Below are positions 57,802 through 64,000 of a stretch of DNA of 64,000 nt, piece by piece. A model generated the notes under the pieces. The model was not told where the DNA came from. It made no database searches and saw only the letters and a list, made by a program, of their open reading frames with translations. Source of the DNA: CAVSMC01 sp963798655 (GTDB lineage: Bacteria > Pseudomonadota > Gammaproteobacteria > Burkholderiales > Casimicrobiaceae). Every line of letters starts with the position of its first letter. The stretch's first letter is position 1. Location: positions 62,001-126,000 of the forward strand of contig CAWCUH010000010.1 in NCBI GenBank assembly GCA_963798655.1, read 5' to 3'. The position numbers and the translations under genes were made by a program.

Positions 57802-59748
57802 ATGAATCAGAGCGGCCCTACATCAGACGCGCAGCAGTCGCAGTTCATCGACAAGCTTGTCGGGTTCACACGACAGCACAAGGCGAACCAGTGGTCGGGA
57901 ACGCTCGCGTCGTTCCTCGACAGCGTCGTCCGCGCGAACCCTTACGCGGTCGCGCGCACCAGCCACCAGTACCTCTGGGACATGGTCCGCTACAACGGCC
58001 GCGAGGACGAGGACGGCAACTTTCACTGCACGCTGCTCGAAGACGAGCTCTTCGGCATCGACGATGCGATCTCGCGCGTCATCGATTACATGAAGGCGGC
58101 GGCCGCCGGCTCGGAAGTGGGCCGCCGGCTCCTGCTGCTGCTCGGGCCGCCGTCCGGCGGCAAGTCGTCGCTCGTGATCCTGCTCAAGCGCGGCCTGGAG
58201 GAATACTGCTACACCGACGCCGGCGCGATCTTCGCCGTGAGGGGCTGCCCCATCCACGAGTCGCCGCTGCACCTCATTCCGCACTCGCTGCGGCCGCAAT
58301 TCCGGCAGACCTACGGCGCCGAGATCACCGGCGAGCTGTGTCCGTCGTGCCGGGTTCGCGTCGAGCACGACCATGCCGGCGACTTCATGAAGATGCCGGT
58401 CGAGCGGATCTTCATCTCGGAAGCCGGGCGCGTCGGCATCGGCACGTACGCGCCGCACGACCCGACGACCGCCGATCTTGCCGATCTCGTCGGCTCGGTC
58501 GACCTGTCGAAGGTCGCCGAGTACGGCGACGAAGGCGATCCGCGCGCGTGGTCGTGGTCGGGCGCCGTCTACGCGGCGAGCCGCGGCGCGCTCGAGATGA
58601 TCGAGATCCTGAAGGTCAAGCGCGAGTTTCTCTACCTGCTGCTCACGCTCACCCAGGAGAAGAACGTCAAGGTGTCGCGCTTCCCGCTGATTCACGTCGA
58701 CGAGACGATCATCGCGCACACGAACCTCGCGGAGTTCCGCAAGTTCCTGCAGGAGCGCGAGAACGAGGCGCTGCTCGACCGGATGGTCATCATCCAGGTG
58801 CCCTACACTCTCAACTACAAGGCGGAAGCGCGCATCTACCAGAAGCTGATCTCGGCCGCCGAGCCCGCGTTCCGTGAAGTGCATCTCGACCCGCATGCCG
58901 TTCACACCGCCGCCGTGTTCTCGATCCTCACGCGCCTGCACGAAGGCGACGACAAGGGGGCCGACTTCACCAAGCGCGTGCGGCTGCACGCGGGCGAAGA
59001 GGTCGATGGCGTCAATCGCTCCGAAGTCGAGCGGCTGCGCGAGAAATTCCCCGACGAAGGTCTCGCCGGCGTCTCGCCGCGCTTCGTGATCAACGCGCTG
59101 TCGGCGGCGATCATCAAGTCGAACGCGAAGAGCCTCACGACGATGGACGTGCTGCTCGCGCTGAAGGACGCGATCGAGAGCGATGCGCGCATCGATCCGA
59201 AGGAGAAGCGCCGCTGGATCGACTTCCTCGTGCTCGTGCGCAAGGATTTCTACAACCGCTGGGTGAAGGAAGACGTCCACAAGGCGCTGTTCGTGAGCTT
59301 CGAGCAGGAAGCGCAGGATCTGCTCGACAAATATCTCGACGAGGTCGAAGCCTCGCTCGACAACCGCAAGATCAAGGACCCGATCACGAGCGAGGAGCGC
59401 GATCCCGACGAGCGCCTGCTGCGCGCGGTCGAGGAGAAGATCCACATCTCCGACTCGGGCAAGCATTCGTTCCGCCAGGAGGTCGTGCGCAAGGCGATGG
59501 GCGCCTACAAGCGTGGCGACAAGTTCACGCTCGACAGCCATGCGCCGCTGCACGACGCGATCGAGCAGTACCTGTTCGAGCAGCGCCGCGACGTTCTGCG
59601 GCTGGTGAGCTCGACGACGCGGCCGGAAGAAGAGGCGCGCCAGAAGATCTCCGTCGTTGCCGAGCGGCTGGTGAACGAATACGGCTACGACACGCACAGT
59701 GCCCGGGAGGCGCTGAATTACGTCACGACGCTGCTCGCGCAAGAGTGA
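57802..59748 (+). CDS. prkA: PrkA family serine protein kinase
   Basis: A 648-residue protein, close to the usual PrkA/YeaG length. An AAA-type P-loop GPPSGGKS lies at residues 115-122, followed by a Cys pair (ELCPSCRV near residue 180) and the PrkA C-terminal kinase-related domain (ENEALLDRMVIIQVPYTLNY, then HPF-like segments and KFTLDSHAPLHDAIEQYLF). PrkA, YeaH and SpoVR-family proteins occur together in many bacteria and are linked to stress and stationary-phase physiology. ATG 57802 (MNQSGPTSDA) is chosen; upstream codons look non-coding. Confidence 0.93.
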   Translation: MNQSGPTSDAQQSQFIDKLVGFTRQHKANQWSGTLASFLDSVVRANPYAVARTSHQYLWDMVRYNGREDEDGNFHCTLLEDELFGIDDAISRVIDYMKAAAAGSEVGRRLLLLLGPPSGGKSSLVILLKRGLEEYCYTDAGAIFAVRGCPIHESPLHLIPHSLRPQFRQTYGAEITGELCPSCRVRVEHDHAGDFMKMPVERIFISEAGRVGIGTYAPHDPTTADLADLVGSVDLSKVAEYGDEGDPRAWSWSGAVYAASRGALEMIEILKVKREFLYLLLTLTQEKNVKVSRFPLIHVDETIIAHTNLAEFRKFLQERENEALLDRMVIIQVPYTLNYKAEARIYQKLISAAEPAFREVHLDPHAVHTAAVFSILTRLHEGDDKGADFTKRVRLHAGEEVDGVNRSEVERLREKFPDEGLAGVSPRFVINALSAAIIKSNAKSLTTMDVLLALKDAIESDARIDPKEKRRWIDFLVLVRKDFYNRWVKEDVHKALFVSFEQEAQDLLDKYLDEVEASLDNRKIKDPITSEERDPDERLLRAVEEKIHISDSGKHSFRQEVVRKAMGAYKRGDKFTLDSHAPLHDAIEQYLFEQRRDVLRLVSSTTRPEEEARQKISVVAERLVNEYGYDTHSAREALNYVTTLLAQE

Positions 59749-59835
59749 GCGCGGCGCGTCCGGCAACACGCCGGGCGAGCGCGCTCCGCGCGAGCGGTTG
59801 CGTGCGACGTGCGGCGACGACTTCAGGCCGATCGG

Positions 59836-61002
59836 ATGAACAGCAGCCGAATCCGCTTCTCCGCTGAAACGCCGTGGTACGAGCTTTTCTCGCGCGGCGC
59901 GCGGGACTGGCTGCGCCACAACCAGAAGGTGCGTCAGGCCGTGAACGAGCAGATGCTCGATCTGCTCGCCGGCGGCGACTTCATCTCGAACCCGACCGGA
60001 CGCACGGTGCGCGTGCCGGTGAAGCTGCTCGAGCACGCTCGCTTCCGCCTGTCGAGCGGCGACAAGCAGACCGGTGTGGGTCAGGGAGACGCCAAGCCGG
60101 GCGACCAGCTGCAGCCCGCCGATCCGGGTCAGCAGACCGGCGCGGGCGAAGGCGGCAGCGACGACGGCGAGTTCAAGCTGCTGCTCGAGCTCAAGGTCGA
60201 CGACCTCGTCGACTGGCTCGCCGAGGAGCTCAAGCTTCCCGATCTGCGCCCGACGTCCGGCGCGACGATCGAGGGCGACGACATCGTCCACGAGGGCTTC
60301 GGCAAGCGCGGCATTCGCGCACGTCTCGATCGCCGGCGCACGCTGAAGGAGGCGCTGAAGCGGCGTGCGATCCAGACCGATCCGGTGCCGTTCATCGACG
60401 ACGATCTGCGCTACCGGCAGCTGAAGACGCGTCCGCGGACCGCGAGCAACGCCGTCGTGTTCTTCGCGCTCGACGTGTCGATGAGCATGACCGCGGTCGA
60501 GCGCAAGCTCGCGAAGTCCTTTTTCTTTCTCGCGCTGCTGGGCCTGCGCCGGCAGTACAACCGTGTCGATGTCCGCTTCGTCGCGCATACGACGGAAGCG
60601 TGGGAGTTTCCCGAGAACGAGTTCTTCGAGGTGACGGGCAGCGGCGGCACGATGGCGTCGACGGCCTTTCGCGTCGTGCTCGACCTGCTGAAGGAGAAGT
60701 ACGAGGCGGGGCAGTACAACGCGTACCTGTTCTACGCGTCGGACGGCGAGAACTCGATCGACGACCGCCCGGCGGCGGCGTCCGCGCTGCGAGAGCTTTC
60801 CGAGCGGCTGAATTACCTGGGCTACGTCGAGACGCGCGCCGGCACGGTGCGCTTCGCGCAAACCGACATGCGGGGCCTGATCGGCGAGCTCGCCTCGAGC
60901 GGCGCACCGGTGGGCAGCCACGTCGTGTCCGACGCCCGCGACGTGCTGCAGGCGATCCGTCATTTCTTCGTCCAGCAAGCGGAGATCGCGGACGCCGAAT
61001 AG
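59836..61002 (+). CDS. DUF444 family protein, YeaH/YhbH type
   Basis: A 388-residue member of the DUF444 (YeaH/YhbH) family. The C-terminal half has a von Willebrand factor A-like fold with a MIDAS motif in FFALDVSMSM (Asp near residue 213, DxSxS). A Gln/Gly/Asp-rich linker (about residues 85-110) and the HEGFGKRGIRARLDRRRTLKEAL segment are typical. It is encoded between prkA and spoVR, the standard order, with gaps of 87 and 82 bp. I chose ATG 59836 over GTG 59809. Confidence 0.92.
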   Translation: MNSSRIRFSAETPWYELFSRGARDWLRHNQKVRQAVNEQMLDLLAGGDFISNPTGRTVRVPVKLLEHARFRLSSGDKQTGVGQGDAKPGDQLQPADPGQQTGAGEGGSDDGEFKLLLELKVDDLVDWLAEELKLPDLRPTSGATIEGDDIVHEGFGKRGIRARLDRRRTLKEALKRRAIQTDPVPFIDDDLRYRQLKTRPRTASNAVVFFALDVSMSMTAVERKLAKSFFFLALLGLRRQYNRVDVRFVAHTTEAWEFPENEFFEVTGSGGTMASTAFRVVLDLLKEKYEAGQYNAYLFYASDGENSIDDRPAAASALRELSERLNYLGYVETRAGTVRFAQTDMRGLIGELASSGAPVGSHVVSDARDVLQAIRHFFVQQAEIADAE

Positions 61003-61084
61003 CGGCGGTCGCACGCGCACTTCGCGCGTTACACTTGGTCCAAGAAGCCGCCGCGAATCGCGCGCGGCGCTCGCCGGATCGCCC

Positions 61085-62476
61085 ATGTCGACGCTCGCTG
61101 AATATGCCTCGAAGATCGAGGAGCTCGCGCACACGCTCGGGCTCGACTACTACCCGGTCGACTTCGAGCTCGTGCCTGACCGGTTCATGATGGAAACCGC
61201 CGTGTACGGGCTGCCGGTGCGCATGCCGCATTGGTCGTTCGGCGTGCGCTACATCCATCAGCTCGTCCAGCGCAACATGGGGCTGTCGCGGATCTTCGAG
61301 GTGATGTTCCCCGGCGATCCATGCCACGCCTACATGGTCGACAGCAACACGCTGGCGGAGAACGTGCTGGTGATGGCGCACGTGCTCGGCCACGCCGACT
61401 TCTCCAAGCGCAATGCGCTGTTCGCCCGCTCGATGCAGATGGCGGGCGGCCGCATCCTCGAGCAGGCGGCAGCGCGCGCGCACCGTATCGAGACGGCGCT
61501 GCAGGAGTTCGGACAGGAGCGCGTCGAGGCAACGCTCGACGCGGCGCTCGCGCTCGAGGCGCACATCGACATGAACTGCCCGCTGCATCGTCCGCCGTAC
61601 GACGGCCTGCCGGCGGCGACCGCGACGGGCGTCACGCCGGCCAAGCCCGGCGAAAGGGACGATCCGTTTCGCGACCGTTTCCGCACGCTGCCCGGCGAGG
61701 CGGCGCCCGCGCCGAAAGAGGAACGGTCGAAGCGCCCGCAGATCCCGCCGCACCCCGAATACGACCTGCTGTGGTTCATTGCGCAATACGGCCCGGAGCT
61801 CGACGGCTGGGAGCGCGATATCTTCCTCGCCGTGCGCGAGGAGTCGTTCTACTTCTATCCGGTGTTCGCCTGCCAGATCATGAACGAGGGCTGGGCGTCG
61901 TACTGGCACGCGCGGCTGCTGCGCGAAGCGGATTTCCTGCCGCAGGACATGTACGTGTCCGCAATCAAGGCGCATTCGGACGTCGTGCGGCCGCATGCGA
62001 GCGGTCGCGCGGTCGCGCTCGCGATCAATCCGTATCACCTCGGGTTTGCGATGTGGGAGCGCATCGTCGAGAAGCAGGGCCTCGACGCCGCGCGCCGCAT
62101 CTGTGCCGAGGAAGACGACTTCGGCTTCGTGCGCAACCACCTCGACCCCGAGCTCGCCGAGGAGCTGGATCTCTTCGTCTACGAGGCTAACAGCAACGGC
62201 GAAGTGAAGATCGAGACGCGCGACATCCACGCGGTGCGCGAGGCGATCCTCGCGCCGAAATTCAACTTCGGCTCGCCGCGGATCGGCGTGACGAACGTCG
62301 ACCTCGACGGAAGCCTCACGCTCGTGCACGACCACCAGACCGACGGCCGCGGACTCGACGTGGCGCGCGCCGAGCGCGTGCTCGAATACATGGTGCGCAT
62401 CTGGCGGCGTCCGATCACGTTGCACACGATCGACGAGCGCAGCTCGAGCCGCGTGCTCTCGGTGCGCCCGCGCTGA
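61085..62476 (+). CDS. SpoVR family protein (YcgB type)
   Basis: A 463-residue SpoVR-like protein. It has YPVDFELVPDRFMMETAVYG, MPHWSFGVRYIHQLVQRN, NEGWASYWHARLLREADF and the acidic DDFGFVRNHLDPELAEELDLF region, all core family segments. The name comes from a Bacillus cortex-formation gene; in Proteobacteria the family is linked to the PrkA system and not to sporulation. The biochemical role is unknown. A strong terminator lies 36 bases downstream. Confidence 0.93.
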   Translation: MSTLAEYASKIEELAHTLGLDYYPVDFELVPDRFMMETAVYGLPVRMPHWSFGVRYIHQLVQRNMGLSRIFEVMFPGDPCHAYMVDSNTLAENVLVMAHVLGHADFSKRNALFARSMQMAGGRILEQAAARAHRIETALQEFGQERVEATLDAALALEAHIDMNCPLHRPPYDGLPAATATGVTPAKPGERDDPFRDRFRTLPGEAAPAPKEERSKRPQIPPHPEYDLLWFIAQYGPELDGWERDIFLAVREESFYFYPVFACQIMNEGWASYWHARLLREADFLPQDMYVSAIKAHSDVVRPHASGRAVALAINPYHLGFAMWERIVEKQGLDAARRICAEEDDFGFVRNHLDPELAEELDLFVYEANSNGEVKIETRDIHAVREAILAPKFNFGSPRIGVTNVDLDGSLTLVHDHQTDGRGLDVARAERVLEYMVRIWRRPITLHTIDERSSSRVLSVRPR

Positions 62477-62508
62477 TCGGGCGTCGACGTTCGAAACGGC
62501 TGCAAAGA

Positions 62509-62534
62509 AAAAGCCCGGCGAGGCCGGGCCTTTT
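62509..62534. terminator. bidirectional intrinsic terminator between spoVR and the IPTL-CTERM gene
   Basis: GCCCGGC (62513-62519), a GAG loop and GCCGGGC (62523-62529) are flanked by AAAA on the left and CTTTT on the right. It can serve both converging genes. Confidence 0.88.
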
Positions 62535-62554
62535 CATCCGGCAACGACGCGTGC

Positions 62555-63613
62555 TCAGTTTTCGCGGCGGCGCAAACCGATCAGCGCGAGCAGGCCGGTC
62601 AGAGCGGCCAGCGTGATCGTCCCCCACGTCGACAGTGTCGGTACCTGAAGCGGGGGTCCCGGGGGCGCCGGTGGCCCCGGCGGCGGCGGTCCCGGCGGCG
62701 CGGCACCGGCCGGCAGGTCGAAGACCGCGGCGATCATGCTGAGGCAGTCGCTCGAGCTGCCCGTGTCCTTCAGCGTTACCGTGTGCGTGCCCGCCGTCAG
62801 CAACGACGTGATGTCGTACGCGGAGTGGTCCCACAACCCGCCCGACGTATCCGCGGCCGAAGCCGGCAGGGAGTTCGGCAGCGTCGCGCCCTGCCAGTTG
62901 TTGCCCGCCGGAACGATCGTCGTCGGGGCGCCGGCGTCCACCGTGATCGACAGGCCGTTGTCGCCGAAGCTCTGGCCGTCGGCGATGATCACGCGCATCG
63001 TCACCGTGCCCGACGTGTAGGTGATGCCCGGCAGCGACGCATTCCATCCAAGCGCATCGAACGTGTTCGGCTGGTTCGAATCGTTGCCTTCGAAGATCGC
63101 GTAGTCGCGGTTGTTGGCCGCATTGCCGTCGTTGTAGAACACGACGAGACTCACGCCGTTGATGTCGGCGGTCGCGCCCTTGACGAAGTTCGCGAGCGTG
63201 TACGTGCCGTTGCCCGCGACCAGCCCGCTGACGTCGGCGCGATAAGCCTGCGAGTTCGTGAAGCCCCAGCAGTTGTCCGACGAAAAGCCGATGTTCACCG
63301 GCGTCACCGACGTTCCGTTGAACGTGACCGGAGAGTTCGCCGTCGGGCTCGCGCTATTCGTCGGCCCCTGGAAATAGAGAAACGCGCGCGTGACCGTGCC
63401 GCTAATGCCGGACACGACGATCTGACCGGATCCGGTCGGATTGAGACCTGTGGCGTTGCCTTGATTGCGCATGCCGCCGGTGCCGAACATCGCGAAGTCG
63501 GTGTTCGGAAAGGTTGCAAACTGCACGAGATCGCTGGCGGTCGACGTCGTCGTGAACGCAACGGCGAGCGACGCCGCCAGGACTTTCTGGACCCGGTGAT
63601 TTTTGTTGAGCAT
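62555..63613 (-). CDS. IPTL-CTERM sorting domain protein, secreted
   Basis: A 352-residue exported protein. A signal peptide (VLAASLAVAFTTTSTAS) precedes a beta-rich body with GISGTVTRAFLYFQGPT, GVSLVVFYNDG and TVTMRVIIADGQSFGDNG segments, which resemble surface or adhesin-type domains (inference). A Pro/Gly-rich linker follows, then VPTLSTWGTITLAALTGLLA and an Arg cluster, the IPTL-CTERM sorting tail with VPTL for IPTL. ATG 63613 gives the expected signal peptide; a longer upstream frame does not. Confidence 0.88.
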   Translation of the reverse strand: MLNKNHRVQKVLAASLAVAFTTTSTASDLVQFATFPNTDFAMFGTGGMRNQGNATGLNPTGSGQIVVSGISGTVTRAFLYFQGPTNSASPTANSPVTFNGTSVTPVNIGFSSDNCWGFTNSQAYRADVSGLVAGNGTYTLANFVKGATADINGVSLVVFYNDGNAANNRDYAIFEGNDSNQPNTFDALGWNASLPGITYTSGTVTMRVIIADGQSFGDNGLSITVDAGAPTTIVPAGNNWQGATLPNSLPASAADTSGGLWDHSAYDITSLLTAGTHTVTLKDTGSSSDCLSMIAAVFDLPAGAAPPGPPPPGPPAPPGPPLQVPTLSTWGTITLAALTGLLALIGLRRREN

Positions 63614-63869
63614 GAACCCCCCGTGAATCGCCGTACTCGCGCCGCGACCCATGCGGCGAAGGGTACGAAGTTGTTGAACGACGAATTCTTGATTCTGCCG
63701 CAGCGAAGACGATCGGTTGCCCGACTTCTCGGTCGATCGCCGCACGGGGCCAAGAATAGCAACATTTCGACCCGCCAATGCAACGTCGGCGGCCGCGGCA
63801 GTCCCCTTTTCCCGGCAGGCGTTGCGCCGCGCAGACGTTGCACTGTCGCCAAACGGCGACGCATTGCGT

Positions 63870-64000
63870 TCAGCGGGCGCCGGGCGCCGCGTTGTCGAGG
63901 ACGGCGTCTCCGCTCACCGTGACGCTCACGTCCGTCGCGCCCGCTTCGAGCGGCACCGGCGCGGGCGCGGCGCCCATCGCTGCGACACCTGCGCGCAGCA
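63870..64000 (-). CDS. C-terminal end of a SIMPL-domain (DUF541) protein, partial
   Basis: The minus-strand frame entering from the right edge ends at a TGA (63870-63872) and has about 43 visible codons. The ending reads MGAAPAPVPLEAGATDVSVTVSGD and then a short Ala/Pro tail (written here in part), which resembles the last strand of SIMPL/DUF541 periplasmic proteins (a proline-rich run, then E-x-G-x-x-x-VSVTV). The rest is outside the window, so the call is tentative. The 256 bp between it and the IPTL-CTERM gene hold only likely promoter sequence. Confidence 0.45.
   Translation of the reverse strand, partial: LRAGVAAMGAAPAPVPLEAGATDVSVTVSGDAVLDNAAPGAR

Noticed and set aside
57823..61134. 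Open frame of about 1100 codons on the minus strand opposite prkA-yeaH-spoVR
   Set aside because: It is an antisense shadow of three well-supported genes in GC-rich DNA; its translation is Arg/His/Asp-rich with no domain.

Overview
The window is GC-rich and almost gap-free, with strong GC-biased third positions. It looks like a betaproteobacterial (Burkholderiales-type) chromosome. The basis is the gene order rimP-nusA-infB-rbfA-truB and rpsO-pnp, the PrkA/YeaH/SpoVR set, three extracytoplasmic proteins with PEP-CTERM or IPTL-CTERM sorting tails, and short GGGCGGCCCGGCGC-type interspersed repeats of the kind I associate with Burkholderiales. The taxonomic call is inference; there is no rRNA or tRNA in the window.

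Positions 1-44300 form one large catabolic island. It starts inside a thiamine-diphosphate enzyme. It then has a sugar-phosphate-isomerase-like enzyme, a TRAP transporter (DctP-DctQ-DctM), an atypical AroE paralogue, a ketopantoate-reductase-like enzyme, a VOC protein, a type II dehydroquinase, two canonical AroE paralogues and a Liv-type ABC transporter (8909-12320). From 12351 to 15783 there is a duplicated [SDR - operator/promoter - periplasmic binding protein] unit, whose first copy is decayed. Gfo/Idh/MocA dehydrogenases, SDRs and an enoyl-CoA hydratase follow. A LysR regulator (19512-20456) diverges from a second Liv transporter operon that contains a second ketopantoate-reductase-like gene and a hydratase. 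A last operon (28563-38058) holds a second dehydroquinase, a MaoC hydratase, a CaiB/BaiF CoA-transferase, a fourth AroE paralogue, more Gfo/Idh and SDR enzymes and a TIM-barrel hydrolase. A convergent acyl-CoA dehydrogenase/IclR pair and a pcaIJFHG cluster (protocatechuate 3,4-dioxygenase and the end of the beta-ketoadipate pathway) close the island.

The repeated AroE-like and dehydroquinase enzymes, TIM-barrel enzymes that could act as 3-dehydroshikimate dehydratase, and the pca genes together suggest import and catabolism of quinate/shikimate-like hydroaromatic acids through protocatechuate. A CoA-thioester side route is also possible. Four almost superimposable promoter/operator sites (GCAAT-N16-ATTGCATGGACA followed by a -10) lie at 12423, 14557, 20468 and 28485, so one regulator, most simply the divergent LysR, probably controls most of the island.

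Positions 44363-64000 are mostly conserved housekeeping genes: a HerA-like ATPase (YjgR type), the rimP-truB operon with a promoter-proximal terminator, rpsO-pnp with a hairpin in the pnp leader, and prkA-yeaH-spoVR. PEP/IPTL-CTERM proteins and several repeats (126-bp tandem repeat, 19-bp inverted repeat) are interspersed. The window ends inside a probable SIMPL-domain gene.
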